NCBI RefSeq assembly: GCF_019444005.1
Contig: NZ_CP049304.1
Span: forward strand, 1,178,001-1,242,000
Reading direction: 5' to 3'
DNA from: Liquorilactobacillus nagelii DSM 13675
GTDB lineage: Bacteria > Bacillota > Bacilli > Lactobacillales > Lactobacillaceae
Length of the DNA stretch: 64,000 nt
Shown: positions 9,446-21,892 of the stretch, one piece after another
Position numbering within the stretch: position 1 is the stretch's first letter
How the letters are laid out: every line of letters begins with the position of its first letter
The notes under the pieces: model-generated
What the model was told of the DNA's origin: nothing
What the model saw: only the letters and a program-made list of their open reading frames with translations
The model's database searches: none
Translations under genes and position numbers: made by a program

Positions 9446-9735
9446 TCAAGCCATTCCCAACTAAAGTCAAAAGTTTGTAAGAAGTGTCTCTAACAATGCA
9501 ACAATCACAATCTGCTTAAATACAACGATTGCCAGCAAACAGCTCTAACATATTAATTACCAAAGTATTTTTAAGTCCATAAGCTGCCAGACGAACTAAA
9601 TACTTACAGCCAAGCACCACTAATTTACTTTTCAATTCATCAATAGCAACAACAGCGGTGTTTTTGGAACGAAGCATAAAAAACTTTTGGCATAAAATCA
9701 GGAGGTGCTAACTTTATTTTTATCAAAAGTGAATA
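9446..9735 (-). repeat. Uncharacterised interspersed repeat, copy 1
   Basis: This 414-base gap between sufC and the ArsC-like gene holds no gene. It shares blocks with the gap at 14.5-14.7 kb: CCATTCCCAACTAAAGTC against CCACTCCCAACTAAAGTC, CTTAAATACAACGATTGCC against CTTAAATACAGCGATTGCC, TTCATCAATAGCA against TTCATCAATGGCA, and AAAATCAGGAG near the end. The blocks are in the same order and at similar spacing. The end abuts the stop codon of the minus-strand gene. The limits are approximate. The strand is given as that of the neighbouring genes. Confidence 0.65.
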
Positions 9736-9738
9736 AAA

Positions 9739-10095
9739 TTATTCCTGCCACTCTGTTTGATAAATATCTGGCTTAAATCCACAAGTAAAATGTTCATCTT
9801 CAATCATTAATGGACGTTTAATTAATTTTCCATCACTAGCCAGTAATTCACTTGCTTCTTGCTGACCCATCTGATCAATCTTATCTTTTAACTTAAGTTC
9901 ACGATACTTAATTCCGCTGGTATTGAAAAAATACTTCAGTGGATGTTGATCCAACTTAATCAACTTTAGCAGTTGAGCTGCTGTTGGTGGTGTCTTGACA
10001 ATGTCAATCTCCTGAAAATCGACTTGGTTTTCTTTAAGCCATTTCCGTGCTTTAGCACAAGTCGAACAGCGATTATAACAGTAAAAAGTTTTCAC
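9739..10095 (-). CDS. ArsC/YusI-family thioredoxin-fold reductase-like protein
   Basis: A 118-residue thioredoxin-fold protein of the ArsC/Spx superfamily. It has a CxxC at Cys10-Ser-Thr-Cys13 (YNRCSTCAKARKWL), the conserved Arg in LIKRPLMIED, and length typical of the YffB/YusI branch. The Arg and the CxxC are shared with Spx regulators, but the C-terminus lacks obvious Spx features, so I call it only arsenate-reductase-like. The start is GTG after AAAGGGCTGATGATAA. The 3' side is occupied by repeat copy 1 and then a terminator. Confidence 0.8.
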   Translation of the reverse strand: MKTFYCYNRCSTCAKARKWLKENQVDFQEIDIVKTPPTAAQLLKLIKLDQHPLKYFFNTSGIKYRELKLKDKIDQMGQQEASELLASDGKLIKRPLMIEDEHFTCGFKPDIYQTEWQE

Positions 10096-10190
10096 TTATC
10101 ATCAGCCCTTTCTAGTTCATTATAGTCGAAGATTGAGAAAAATAAAATCTTCAGCTCTAAACTTTTTAGCTAACCACTTTTTCTAGGCAC

Positions 10191-10226
10191 AAAAAATCCG
10201 TTAATCTCTGATTAAAGGTTAACGGA
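10191..10226 (-). terminator. Terminator after rodA
   Basis: TCCGTTAATC (10197-10206) pairs with GGTTAACGGA (10217-10226), and the minus strand continues with TTTTTT. It is located 21 nt after the rodA stop. Confidence 0.85.
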
Positions 10227-10247
10227 CAATTTTTAATAATTTTAAAT

Positions 10248-11447
10248 CTAATGAAATTCTTTAGTTGTACTAAACATGTAGCTTTTATTATGATAGCGCA
10301 TTGACATAATTAAACCAATTCCAATCATGTTTCCAATCAAGGCTGAACCACCTTGACTAATAAATGGTAATGGAATCCCCGTCAATGGCAATAAACCAAT
10401 ACTCATGCCAATGTTTTCAAAAACATGGAATAAAATCATCATAATAACTCCAGTTGAAAGATAAGCATAGAACTCATTTTTAGTATCAAAAGTAACTTGA
10501 ATCATTTGAAAAATCAATAACAAATACAAGAAGATCAAGACACATCCACCAATAAATCCAAAGTTTTCACCAATTACTGAAAAAATCATATCAGATTCTC
10601 TAACCGGAACGTAAACATTAGAAACGTTAAATCCTTTGCCTAAAATTCCCGCAGAACCAATAGCTTTCATACTCTGCCACAATTGATAACTACTCGTGGA
10701 TGTATTAGCTGACGGATCAAGCCAAGCTTCAATTCGTTGAAACTGATACAGCTTAAAACCAATATCCGATAAAATTCCCCGTCCATAAACTACCAGTAGA
10801 ATAGCTGCTGTTCCTAAAATCAAGAAAGTTGTCGCAACTGGCAGAATGATTTTCCAAGAAATTCCGGAAACTAAAATCATCCCACCCAAAATCGCAAAGA
10901 ACACCAACATCGTTCCAAAATCATTTTGTAATTTCAACAAAACAGCAATTGGCAGTGTCCATAAAAACATCTTTCCAAGCAAATGCCAATCTGTAGTAAC
11001 CGTGTGTTCAATAAATTCGTTATTATGCTGCGAAATTAACCTTGCCAACATCATAATATAAGCCGGTTTCATAACCTCCGCTGGTTGGAAGGTTAAACTA
11101 CCGATTGCAAACCAGCTTTTAGCACCTGTGGATGCATAGTACGAGCGACTGTAAAGAAATAGCAGCGAAAACATTAGTGTTATTCCAACACCATACGCAA
11201 TCGGCGCTAATTTCCATAACTGTTCAGCATCAAACTGCATGATTGCCACCACAGCTGCAATTCCAATTGCATACCAGATAAATTGCATCAACAACATTCG
11301 CCCGACACTGGTAGTACTCGTATCATGAGCTGCTGCCACAAAAATCGATCCCATTCCGATAACTGCTAAAACCAGCACCGAAAAAATAATTCCGTAATCA
11401 ATTCGTACATCGTCGCTTTCTTCGCTCCGTATTCTTTTTTCTGTCAA
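10248..11447 (-). CDS. rodA: SEDS peptidoglycan polymerase RodA
   Basis: A 399-residue integral membrane protein with about ten hydrophobic helices, of the FtsW/RodA/SpoVE (SEDS) family that polymerises glycan strands from lipid II with a partner class B PBP. Family signs include GSLTFQPAEVMKPAYI near residue 120, LQNDFGTMLVF near 170 and the C-terminal GLLPLTGIPLPFISQGGSAL. I prefer RodA over FtsW because it sits with mbl and yidD rather than in a division cluster. The start ATG follows GGAGAG. Confidence 0.9.
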   Translation of the reverse strand: MTEKRIRSEESDDVRIDYGIIFSVLVLAVIGMGSIFVAAAHDTSTTSVGRMLLMQFIWYAIGIAAVVAIMQFDAEQLWKLAPIAYGVGITLMFSLLFLYSRSYYASTGAKSWFAIGSLTFQPAEVMKPAYIMMLARLISQHNNEFIEHTVTTDWHLLGKMFLWTLPIAVLLKLQNDFGTMLVFFAILGGMILVSGISWKIILPVATTFLILGTAAILLVVYGRGILSDIGFKLYQFQRIEAWLDPSANTSTSSYQLWQSMKAIGSAGILGKGFNVSNVYVPVRESDMIFSVIGENFGFIGGCVLIFLYLLLIFQMIQVTFDTKNEFYAYLSTGVIMMILFHVFENIGMSIGLLPLTGIPLPFISQGGSALIGNMIGIGLIMSMRYHNKSYMFSTTKEFH

Positions 11448-11483
11448 AAATTTCTCTCCTCTCCACTAAAACTAAACCGAAAT

Positions 11484-11708
11484 CTAATCTAAGCGGTGTA
11501 AGTGATAATTCCGTAACAAAAGATTAATCGCTTCTTTTTGAGAACCGGTTCGAAAAACTGACTGATTAGGGAAAACTGCTTGAAAACGTTGACCATCAGG
11601 AATCACCTGACCTAAACTATTATCAGCAATTTTTAATTCCAAAATCGTTTGACCATTTAATTTTTTTTCTTCTTCGACTACTTCAATATTTTTTTCTTTT
11701 TTTGACAC
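11484..11708 (-). CDS. DUF2969 family small protein
   Basis: A short, charged protein of the DUF2969 family, which occurs in lactobacilli next to mreB/rodA genes; its function is unknown. The open frame reaches back to 11804, overlapping yidD, but a perfect GGAGGAACAAA lies just before the GTG at 11708. That GTG gives SKKEKNIEV... and 74 residues, starting 22 nt after the yidD stop. The body has the pattern LKIADNSLGQVIPDGQRFQAVF and ends in LLLRNYHLHRLD. Confidence 0.82.
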   Translation of the reverse strand: MSKKEKNIEVVEEEKKLNGQTILELKIADNSLGQVIPDGQRFQAVFPNQSVFRTGSQKEAINLLLRNYHLHRLD

Positions 11709-11730
11709 TTTGTTCCTCCGATTTAGCTGT

Positions 11731-11991
11731 TTATTTTCTTTTTCCGTCATATTTTCTAAGATTCCGTTGCAGTGAAAAGTGGTCTGGTACCGGATCATAA
11801 CCACCTTTTACCAAAGGATGACATCGAAGCAAACGGGATATTCCCATTAAACTCCCTTTTATTATCCCAAAACGTTCGATTGCTGTATAAGTATAGTGAG
11901 AGCAAGTCGGATAATAACGGCAACTAGGCGGAAAAAAAGGAGAGATTCCCTTTTGATAGCCACGAATTAACAATAAAAAAATTCGTTTCAA
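11731..11991 (-). CDS. yidD: Membrane protein insertion efficiency factor YidD
   Basis: YidD is a small amphipathic inner-surface protein that assists YidC-dependent insertion. The family pattern is complete: [23 protein letters not shown] with its paired Cys, then [24 protein letters not shown]. The frame is open to a TTG at 12006, but that codon lies within the GGGGAGG ribosome site, so the TTG at 11991 (KRIFLLL) is the better start. It sits 20 nt after mbl. Confidence 0.93.
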   Translation of the reverse strand: MKRIFLLLIRGYQKGISPFFPPSCRYYPTCSHYTYTAIERFGIIKGSLMGISRLLRCHPLVKGGYDPVPDHFSLQRNLRKYDGKRK

Positions 11992-12011
11992 GTGAATCCT
12001 CCCCAAACTAA

Positions 12012-13013
12012 TTATTTCTTGGATTTTTTATTTTGGCTTTTTTCGATATGATCTAATAAATATCCCGTTCCCATTGCAACATCGTCTAACGGGGTTTCTG
12101 CCACCATCACTGGAACCTTCAAGTGATTTGCAAACAACTGATCAATTCCATCTAACAAGGCACCACCACCCGTTAAAATAATTCCACGGTCAATAATATC
12201 TGCCGCTAATTCCGGTGGTGTTTGTTCTAAAACTTCTTTAGCTGCATCAATTACCGATAGCATCGTATCATGCAAAGCTTTTTCAATCTGATTAGAAGAC
12301 AAGGTAATTGTTCGTGGTAACCCGTTGACGACATCTCGCCCGCGAATCTCCATTTCTTTGCTCCGATGATCAGCTAAAACCGTTCCAATTTCAATCTTAG
12401 CTTTTTCAGCTGTATGTTCACCTATTTGCAAATTATGAACTTTCCGTGCATAAGTCATAATGTCAACATTCAAGCGATCTCCAGCCACACGCAATGAGCG
12501 ACTGACGACAATGTCTCCTAAAGAAATCACTGCAATATCACTTGTGCCACCACCAATATCAATTACCATACTACCACGTGGTTGAAAAATATCTAGACCT
12601 GCTCCAATAGCCGCAACTTTTGGCTCTTCTTCTAAATAAACATTTCCACCACCAGATTTTTCAGCGGCTTGACGAATTGCTTTTCGTTCAATTGAAGTTG
12701 TATTAGTTGGACAGCAAATCAGAATATTGGGTTTTGACATAAAGCCCTTTACATTAAGCTTTTTGATGAAATAAGACAACATTTGTTCTGTCATATCAAA
12801 ATCAGCAATCACTCCGTCTTTTAAGGGACGTATTGCTCGTATATTACTTGGCGTTCTACCCACCATTTTATAAGCCTCTGAACCAACGGCCAGCACTCGT
12901 CCATTTGAAATGTCAATTGCCACTACAGAAGGCTCATTTAAAACAATCCCTTTACCTTTGACATTAATCAAGACATTGGCTGTACCCAAATCGATTCCGA
13001 TATCCTTAGCCAT
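12012..13013 (-). CDS. mbl: Actin-like cell-shape protein MreB/Mbl
   Basis: An actin-fold ATPase forming membrane-bound filaments that steer lateral wall synthesis by RodA. The 333 residues carry the phosphate-1 loop [11 protein letters not shown], phosphate-2 [13 protein letters not shown] and the adenosine motif [13 protein letters not shown]. Having murA upstream and rodA downstream matches the Mbl rather than the mreBCD locus, hence the symbol. MreB against Mbl cannot be settled from one sequence. The start ATG follows AAAGGAG. Confidence 0.88.
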   Translation of the reverse strand: MAKDIGIDLGTANVLINVKGKGIVLNEPSVVAIDISNGRVLAVGSEAYKMVGRTPSNIRAIRPLKDGVIADFDMTEQMLSYFIKKLNVKGFMSKPNILICCPTNTTSIERKAIRQAAEKSGGGNVYLEEEPKVAAIGAGLDIFQPRGSMVIDIGGGTSDIAVISLGDIVVSRSLRVAGDRLNVDIMTYARKVHNLQIGEHTAEKAKIEIGTVLADHRSKEMEIRGRDVVNGLPRTITLSSNQIEKALHDTMLSVIDAAKEVLEQTPPELAADIIDRGIILTGGGALLDGIDQLFANHLKVPVMVAETPLDDVAMGTGYLLDHIEKSQNKKSKK

Positions 13014-13086
13014 AACAAATCTCCTTTAAATATTCTATGTACATGCAGTATAAAATTAACAAACAAAATCTGCAAAATCAGACTTC

Positions 13087-13113
13087 ATTATAGCATAAAT
13101 ACTGAGGTACCAA
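13087..13113 (-). promoter_or_regulatory. Extended -10 promoter upstream of mbl
   Basis: On the minus strand, TGCTATAAT (13087-13095) is a perfect extended -10. A weak -35 TTGGTA (13108-13113) lies 15 nt upstream of the hexamer. It should drive mbl-yidD-DUF2969-rodA independently of murA. Confidence 0.65.
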
Positions 13114-13148
13114 TATGGCTAGTTAGTAAGTTTAACAAAAAAGCAAAA

Positions 13149-14453
13149 TTAATTATTAATTTCTGATGGAATAATAACCGCTTGATTGTCATCAACCACA
13201 ACCCGGCGAATATCAGCTCCAAGTGCAGCTAGTTTTTGATGGAAATCATAATAACCACGATCTAAATATTTCAACTGTGTAACTTCCGTATAGCCTTCGG
13301 CAGCCAATCCAGCTAAAATTAAAGCCGCTGCGGCACGCAAATCAGTAGCTGCAACTTGGGCTCCCTGAAGCTTAGCTGGGCCAATCAAAAAGGCTGTATT
13401 GCCTTCAATCTTAAATTCAGCATTCATTCGTCGTAACTCGTCAAGATACATAAAACGATTTTCAAAGACCGTTTCGGTTAATGTACTTTGACCAGTAGCT
13501 AACAATTGTAAAACTGCAATTTGCGGTTGCATGTCCGTTGGAAATCCTGGATGTGGCATAGTTTTAACTGTTATCGGATTGAGTTTAGCTGGACCAATTA
13601 CCCGAATACCTGCTGCACTTTCAGTCACTTTGACACCCATTTCTTCTAACTTAGAAATTAAGAGACGGTTGTGTTCAGCAATTGCATTTTCAATCAAAAT
13701 ATCACCTTGTGTAGCAGCTGCAGCTACCATAAATGTTCCCGCTTCGATTCGATCTTGAATAACCGTATGCTTGGTACCATGCATTTCTTTGACACCAATT
13801 ATTTTAATCCGTTCAGTACCAGCGCCAGAAACCTTAGCTCCCATCTGATTAAGTACATTTGCCAAGTCGACAATTTCTGGTTCACGAGCAACATTTTCAA
13901 TGATGGTCGTCCCAACAGCTAAAGTTGCTGCCATCATAATATTTTGAGTTGCTCCAACACTTGGAAAATCAAGATAAATGTTAGCACCCTTTAAACCAGT
14001 TGTCGTTGCTTCGATATAGCCATCATGCTGTTGAATATCGGCACCCATCGCTGCTAGCCCCTTCAAATGAAGATCAATTGGACGAGATCCAATTGCACAG
14101 CCACCTGGCATTGCTACCTTAGCATGTTTCAAACGTGCTAACAATGGTCCAAAAACAACAATTGAAGCTCGCATTTTTGAAACATATTTAAAAGGAGCTT
14201 CATAAGATAATTCACGGCTCGCATCAAGGACTGCTGTTTTTGCCTGCTCATCTAAAGCTACTTTAACATTTAAAAATCGTAAAAGATTGTTCATCATATG
14301 AACATCTGACAAAATCGGAACATTGTCAAGTTCTAACTGACCATCACTTGCCAATAAACTCGCTGCTAAAATTGGTAAAACAGCATTTTTAGCTCCTTCT
14401 ATTTTAACAGAGCCATTCAAATGCGCCCCACCATGAATAATTATTTTTTCCAA
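13149..14453 (-). CDS. murA: UDP-N-acetylglucosamine 1-carboxyvinyltransferase MurA
   Basis: Catalyses the first committed step of peptidoglycan synthesis, transferring enolpyruvate from PEP to UDP-GlcNAc. There are 434 residues with the opening [20 protein letters not shown] and the catalytic loop [10 protein letters not shown], where Cys119 is the residue attacked by fosfomycin. The start is TTG, 5 nt after GTGGAGGAG. As in bacilli, it lies near the end of the atp operon with the DUF1146 gene, which supports the MurAA-type paralogue. Confidence 0.96.
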   Translation of the reverse strand: MEKIIIHGGAHLNGSVKIEGAKNAVLPILAASLLASDGQLELDNVPILSDVHMMNNLLRFLNVKVALDEQAKTAVLDASRELSYEAPFKYVSKMRASIVVFGPLLARLKHAKVAMPGGCAIGSRPIDLHLKGLAAMGADIQQHDGYIEATTTGLKGANIYLDFPSVGATQNIMMAATLAVGTTIIENVAREPEIVDLANVLNQMGAKVSGAGTERIKIIGVKEMHGTKHTVIQDRIEAGTFMVAAAATQGDILIENAIAEHNRLLISKLEEMGVKVTESAAGIRVIGPAKLNPITVKTMPHPGFPTDMQPQIAVLQLLATGQSTLTETVFENRFMYLDELRRMNAEFKIEGNTAFLIGPAKLQGAQVAATDLRAAAALILAGLAAEGYTEVTQLKYLDRGYYDFHQKLAALGADIRRVVVDDNQAVIIPSEINN

Positions 14454-14483
14454 GAGAACTCCTCCACATACTGATAAGATAGG

Positions 14484-14736
14484 TCAACCACTCCCAACTA
14501 AAGTCGAAAGCTTGTAAAACTGCACCAATTTGCTTAAATACAGCGATTGCCTGCAAGCAGACCTTACTGCTAATAACCAAGCCTTTAGAGTCCGCAGATG
14601 ACGGACTTAATTCTGCTGTATCTTCATCAATGGCACTCCAATCGTGATTTGTGATAAGCAACGTCGAGACCAAGTACACGAAGTATTTAACCTTCAGCTA
14701 CCTAAATAAAATCAGGAGATATTTGCCTGAATTTCA
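14484..14736 (-). repeat. Uncharacterised interspersed repeat, copy 2
   Basis: This copy fills the gap between the DUF1146 gene and murA. It aligns with copy 1 (see there) and with copy 3: AAGCCTTTAGAG is shared with copy 3 exactly; AATCGTGATTTGTGATAAG matches AATCGTGGCTTTGATAAG; and the end reads CTACCTAAATAAAATCAGG here and CTACCTAATTAAGAACAGG there. It reaches the stop codon of the DUF1146 gene. A local hairpin GTCCG...CGGAC lies at 14590-14606. A 91-codon open frame across it (14404-14679, minus) is not believed to be a gene. Confidence 0.7.
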
Positions 14737-14967
14737 TTAAACCAAGTACGAAAGGTTTCGCACATTATTGATGAAATCCAAAAAAAACGAGCTACAACCA
14801 TACCCAATGGCAACAGCCAGAAAAATCAACAACCATTTAAAACTCCGTTGCTTTGAGGGAGCAATATAGCGATCCAACCGAAGTGATTGAAGCGAAGCAA
14901 ACACAATAAAAATGAAAACAAAATTGCTGATTAAATTTAATAAAGCAGTTATACCATAATACTTCAT
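14737..14967 (-). CDS. DUF1146 (YwzB-like) membrane protein
   Basis: A 76-residue protein with two membrane segments (about 4-26 and 42-66). It matches DUF1146, whose members sit between atpC and murA in bacilli, as here. The loop SLQSLRLDRYI and the following basic KQRSFKW are typical. The start ATG follows GGAGGGTAAAAA. Function unknown. Confidence 0.85.
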   Translation of the reverse strand: MKYYGITALLNLISNFVFIFIVFASLQSLRLDRYIAPSKQRSFKWLLIFLAVAIGYGCSSFFLDFINNVRNLSYLV

Positions 14968-14993
14968 TTTTTACCCTCCAGAGTTTCGCTTAT

Positions 14994-15002
14994 ATGATAG
15001 CA
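14994..15002 (-). promoter_or_regulatory. Extended -10 promoter for DUF1146-murA
   Basis: On the minus strand TGCTATCAT forms an extended -10 about 27 nt upstream of the DUF1146 start and after the atp terminator. No good -35 is visible at 16-18 nt, as often with extended -10 promoters. Confidence 0.5.
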
Positions 15003-15070
15003 TAAAAAAAACTAATCGTCCTTAAAAATGTAATAAAGTTGTAATCTTTTAATGATTAATTAATTTTTAG

Positions 15071-15110
15071 CTCAAAAAAAAAACTGTGCGAAATTTAATT
15101 CGCACAGTTT
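15071..15110 (-). terminator. Terminator of the atp operon
   Basis: A 12-bp perfect stem, AAACTGTGCGAA (15081-15092) with TTCGCACAGTTT (15099-15110), is followed on the minus strand by ten T. It lies 17 nt after atpC. Confidence 0.95.
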
Positions 15111-15126
15111 CCAAGAGTCCTCACAA

Positions 15127-15552
15127 TTAGTGCTTAGCTACATTCAAACGATTAATGGCCCGCCGCAAAGAAATCTCTGCACGTTTCATCTGATCAGTAT
15201 CATGTGTCTGCTTAGCTTTTTCTAATCGTTCCTCTGCCCGCTTTCTAGCTTTGGCAGCTCGCTCAGAATCAATATCTTCTTTACACTCAGCACTATTAGC
15301 TACAACCGTGGCTAAATTAGCCGAAAATTCAACAAAACCACCGCTAACAGCAATTTCATCAAACTGATCTTCAGTTCCAGTCTTCTTGACGCGAATTTCA
15401 TCAATCGCTAATGATGCCAAAAAAGGAATATGATTAGGCAAGACACCCAATTCACCAATCGTCGTTTTAAAAACAACCATCGGCGTTTGTTTTTCAAAAA
15501 CACTGCCATCGGGGGTTACAACGTTGACGGTCAATAAGTTTTGATCAGCCAT
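15127..15552 (-). CDS. atpC: ATP synthase F1 epsilon subunit
   Basis: Central-stalk subunit that couples rotation and can inhibit ATP hydrolysis. The N-terminal beta-sandwich reads LLTVNVVTPDGSVFEK with GELGVLPNHIPFLASL, and a helical C-terminal hairpin (about 90-141) is rich in Arg/Lys/Glu. It has 141 residues and is the last gene of the operon, 14 nt after atpD. Confidence 0.96.
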   Translation of the reverse strand: MADQNLLTVNVVTPDGSVFEKQTPMVVFKTTIGELGVLPNHIPFLASLAIDEIRVKKTGTEDQFDEIAVSGGFVEFSANLATVVANSAECKEDIDSERAAKARKRAEERLEKAKQTHDTDQMKRAEISLRRAINRLNVAKH

Positions 15553-15566
15553 TTGCCTCTGCCCCC

Positions 15567-16979
<1,413 letters not shown>

Positions 16980-17001
16980 CTATCTAATTCCTCCCATCAT
17001 C

Positions 17002-17946
17002 TCATTCAAGAGCTGCTTGAGCACCTGTAATTTCAGTAATTTCAGTTGTAATTGCACTTTGACGTGCTCGGTTAAACTGCAGCTGCAAAGATGAAATAAT
17101 ATCTTTAGCGTTATCAGTAGCTGATTTCATTGCAGTTGAACTTGAAGCATGCTCAGATGTCTTAGCATCCAAGATTGCTCCATAAATCAAGCTTTCAGCA
17201 TACTGTGGTAAGACAACTTCTAAAATTGCCTCACTTGAAGGCTCCATATCATACTCTGCATGTGGTCCCTCAGCTTGTTCTTTCTTTAAATCATCACGGC
17301 CCAGATTCAAAGCTGAAATTGGCAACATCGGTTCAGCTCGAAATTCTGATGTCATTGTATTGACAAAGTGATTGTAGCAAACATAAAGTTCATCATAAAA
17401 TCCTTCACCATACATTGATACAATCTTTTTCACCAATTCACGAATGTTTTGAAAGCGCGGAATATCAGCAATTCCTCGTTGCTCAAATATCACTTTGAAG
17501 CCCCGTTTTTTAAAGAAATCTGCTCCGGTTCCACCGATTGCAATAATAGCCGTATCCTCAGTTGTGTGGTTCCCTTTGGCAATTAATTCCAATGTTTGTT
17601 TAATAACATTACTATTATAACTGCCAACTAAACCACGATCAGAGGTAATTACCATGACACCAAAATGCTTAACTGGCCGCTTGATCAGCATATCCAATCC
17701 GGTGACTTCTTTTGTTTTTTCACCAGCTGGTGTAACTGAGCCAGCAGACTGACCATCAAGTAGATGTGATTGGGCTAAGTGTGTGATCACACTACGAATC
17801 TTATCCGCATAAACCTGATAACTAGTGGTATGTTTTTGGATCTGGCTCAACTTAGCGGTTGATACCATCTGCATAGCACCAGTAATCTGTTCTGTTTTTT
17901 TAGTCGAACTGATCCGTCGTTTAACTTCTTGTAATGAAGCTCCCAT
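17002..17946 (-). CDS. atpG: ATP synthase F1 gamma subunit
   Basis: Rotor shaft of F1. The N-terminal helix opens [20 protein letters not shown], the central domain holds the conserved [15 protein letters not shown], and the C-terminal helix ends [19 protein letters not shown]. It has 314 residues. The start ATG follows AAAGGGTGG, 19 nt after atpA. Confidence 0.97.
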   Translation of the reverse strand: MGASLQEVKRRISSTKKTEQITGAMQMVSTAKLSQIQKHTTSYQVYADKIRSVITHLAQSHLLDGQSAGSVTPAGEKTKEVTGLDMLIKRPVKHFGVMVITSDRGLVGSYNSNVIKQTLELIAKGNHTTEDTAIIAIGGTGADFFKKRGFKVIFEQRGIADIPRFQNIRELVKKIVSMYGEGFYDELYVCYNHFVNTMTSEFRAEPMLPISALNLGRDDLKKEQAEGPHAEYDMEPSSEAILEVVLPQYAESLIYGAILDAKTSEHASSSTAMKSATDNAKDIISSLQLQFNRARQSAITTEITEITGAQAALE

Positions 17947-17965
17947 TAGTATTCACCACCCTTTC

Positions 17966-19492
<1,527 letters not shown>

Positions 19493-19500
19493 TTACCAAA

Positions 19501-20043
19501 TTATTTCAATAGCAGCCGCTTAATTTTCGCAAGCTTAAATCTTAATGAGCCATCATAAATGTAGTTATTAGATTTCAAAACGACCCCGCCCATAATGCTT
19601 GGATCGACCTGATCTTCTAAAATTACTTTATCGGCTCCAACAACTCTTGCAAATGAAGCTGCTAATTTCTCCTTTTGAGCATCATCCAGTGCAATTGCTG
19701 TCGTAACTCTAGCATGAACGGTTTTTTCATACTGATCATTTAAACGAATATATTCGTCAATGATCGCGCTAAGATCTTTTATCCGATTATAGTCAAATAA
19801 CATTCTTAATAAATTGGCTGTCAAAGGTGAAGCGGCTTTAATGATAATATCCAAAACAGCTTTCTTTTCTTGATAGCTAACTTGTTTGCTAAGTAAAACT
19901 TTAATCAAATCTGGATTATCTGCTAGCAAAGTTTTTAACTCTGCTAGTTCTGCTAAAAGCTTCGTTCGCTGCTGTTTTTCTTCAGCTAAGCTAAACAAAG
20001 CTTGTCCATAACGCCGGACAACGGTTGCTTTATTTAACTTCAT
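19501..20043 (-). CDS. atpH: ATP synthase F1 delta subunit
   Basis: Joins the F1 head to the peripheral stalk b subunits. The chosen ATG at 20043 ([16 protein letters not shown]) follows GGGGAAGCAAA and overlaps the atpF end by 14 nt. An upstream TTG-type start at 20076 would lie wholly inside atpF without a better ribosome site. The C-terminal pattern is [21 protein letters not shown]. It is 180 residues. Confidence 0.95.
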   Translation of the reverse strand: MKLNKATVVRRYGQALFSLAEEKQQRTKLLAELAELKTLLADNPDLIKVLLSKQVSYQEKKAVLDIIIKAASPLTANLLRMLFDYNRIKDLSAIIDEYIRLNDQYEKTVHARVTTAIALDDAQKEKLAASFARVVGADKVILEDQVDPSIMGGVVLKSNNYIYDGSLRFKLAKIKRLLLK

Positions 20044-20554
20044 TTTGCTTCCCCAACCCTTCAATGTAAGAATCAATTAAAGCTTTTTGATCTTCCAGCT
20101 TTAGATTCTTAACGATGACCTTCGAAGCAATTGCTAAAGATAGTTCAGCAACGTCATCTTTAACGCTTTCCAGCGCATCTTGACGTTCGCGAGCAATATC
20201 TTGTTTAGCATTTTCTTTAAGTGCTGTTACTTCTTGATGAGCACCATCAATAATTTTTGATTTTTGCTGCTCGCCATTGGTTTTAGCACGATCAATAATT
20301 TGTGAAGCTTCAACATGAGAATCTTTCAACGCTGCTTGGCGCTGATCTGCTAGTTTTTCAGCCTCTGCTCGTGATTTTTCAGCATTATCAATATCTGAAG
20401 CAATCTTTTCGGCACGTTTCTCCATCATTGAAGTAACTGGGCCCCAAGCGAAATGTTTGATCAAAGCAACTAAAACTAAAAATAATACCAAGTAGAAAAT
20501 CGTGTCACCCCAGTAAATACCACTGGCAGCACCTAATAAAAATTCTGCGCTCAT
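20030..20554 (-). CDS. atpF: ATP synthase Fo b subunit
   Basis: Peripheral stalk: one N-terminal membrane helix (about 16-36), then a long Ala/Lys/Glu-rich coiled coil (about 45-140) that dimerises and binds delta. The length of 174 residues is normal. The start follows AGGAGGTGTCAATCA. Confidence 0.95.
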   Translation of the reverse strand: MSAEFLLGAASGIYWGDTIFYLVLFLVLVALIKHFAWGPVTSMMEKRAEKIASDIDNAEKSRAEAEKLADQRQAALKDSHVEASQIIDRAKTNGEQQKSKIIDGAHQEVTALKENAKQDIARERQDALESVKDDVAELSLAIASKVIVKNLKLEDQKALIDSYIEGLGKQNEVK

Positions 20555-20602
20555 TGATTGACACCTCCTATTTTGTCAAATCGTAATAACATCGAACAGT
20601 TA

Positions 20603-20842
<240 letters not shown>

Positions 20843-21556
20843 TTACTCTTTTTCAACTTTTTGAGAAATATAAACCATTGTCAATGTGACAAATACGTAG
20901 GCTTGGATACTTCCAATAAAGACCGAGAAGCCTTGCCAGATAATTTCAAGTGGCACTGCCGGAACAAATGAAGCAATTCCATAAGCCTTGCTGAATTGAT
21001 AAATCAACTTCAGCAGAACCTCGCCGGAATAGATATTACCATACAGACGAAGAGCTAGAGTCAAGAAATTCGTAAATTCCTCTAAGATGCTGATTGGCAG
21101 CAAGAACGGAATCGGACTCAAATAAGTATTTTTAAAATACCCTTTAAAGCCGAATTTTTTAACTCCAAGAAAATGAGCCAATAACAAAACCATAAATGCC
21201 AATGTCATAGTTGTCATTACATTCGCAGTTGGGCTTTTAACGTAGGTGACATTATTAACTGTAATCTGCAGCATCAAGCCAAGTTGGTTCGACACAAAAA
21301 TAAAAGAAAACAGTGTAAAAATCAATAGGCCAAATTTTTGGCTGTCTCGATTCGGCATTGTACTTTTGATTATGCTATTGGTAAAATCGATGATCCACTC
21401 AATCACGTTCTGCTTTCCAGTTGGCTTCATTTCAATTCTTCTTGCGAGAAAGAACATTAAAAAGAAAACAATGGCCGCCGCAATTAAGCCCGGAACATCA
21501 TTTCCTAAATTGAAAGGAATGCCAAAAAAAGTCTGAACATTAGCTCCTTCGTTCAC
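20843..21556 (-). CDS. atpB: ATP synthase Fo a subunit
   Basis: Proton-channel subunit with about five or six membrane helices. It contains LALRLYGNIYSGEVL, whose Arg faces the c-ring carboxylate. It has 237 residues. The start is GTG, preceded by AAAGAGGTGAAACTTA. It is the first gene of the operon; no atpI is present upstream. Confidence 0.96.
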   Translation of the reverse strand: MNEGANVQTFFGIPFNLGNDVPGLIAAAIVFFLMFFLARRIEMKPTGKQNVIEWIIDFTNSIIKSTMPNRDSQKFGLLIFTLFSFIFVSNQLGLMLQITVNNVTYVKSPTANVMTTMTLAFMVLLLAHFLGVKKFGFKGYFKNTYLSPIPFLLPISILEEFTNFLTLALRLYGNIYSGEVLLKLIYQFSKAYGIASFVPAVPLEIIWQGFSVFIGSIQAYVFVTLTMVYISQKVEKE

Positions 21557-21651
21557 TAAGTTTCACCTCTTTTCACTCCAGATGCATCGCCCAGCGACAT
21601 AAAGAAAGTTACAACAAGTTCCAAAGATTCCAATCTCTGAATACAATGAGA

Positions 21652-21680
21652 ATGATACCACCATTTTACAAAAAACACAA
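21652..21680 (-). promoter_or_regulatory. Promoter of the atp operon
   Basis: Minus strand: -35 TTGTGT (21675-21680), 17-nt spacer, extended -10 TGGTATCAT with hexamer 21652-21657. This places the transcript start about 90 nt before atpB. Bases 21711-21830 upstream hold no gene that I can see. Confidence 0.72.
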
Positions 21681-21696
21681 AATGTTTTTAAAAGCA

Positions 21697-21710
21697 AAGA
21701 AGCGCTTTCT
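21697..21710. promoter_or_regulatory. cre-like site upstream of the atp promoter
   Basis: AAGAAGCGCTTTCT contains the palindromic centre of the catabolite responsive element (consensus TGWAANCGNTNWCA), with mismatches at the outer positions. It lies about 17 nt upstream of the -35, a position compatible with CcpA activation. Binding is inferred. Confidence 0.4.
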
Positions 21711-21830
21711 GTAGCTTTTTATCAGCTTAAATTTCAGAAAATCAGGTCAAAAAGAAGTTTATTTTCGACGTTTTTTCATGAATTTGTGCATTGATTCGCA
21801 AATTGAATGAAAAATGACCAATTAGTTTGC

Positions 21831-21867
21831 AAAAAAACAGTTAAGAAATACTTATATTTCTTAACTG
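21831..21867 (-). terminator. Terminator of the upp transcript
   Basis: A 13-bp perfect stem, CAGTTAAGAAATA (21838-21850) with TATTTCTTAACTG (21855-21867), is followed on the minus strand by seven T. It is about 275 nt after the upp stop, with repeat copy 3 in between. Confidence 0.9.
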
Positions 21868-21892
21868 TCGTTACCATAATTCAGTATTCAAT

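Noticed and set aside
11709..11804. N-terminal extension of the DUF2969 gene to 11804
   Set aside because: It would overlap yidD by 74 nt, whereas an ideal GGAGGAACAAA precedes the GTG at 11708.
14404..14679. 91-codon open frame on the minus strand between DUF1146 and murA
   Set aside because: It spans repeat copy 2 and runs into the murA ribosome site and coding region; copies 1 and 3 do not keep the frame.
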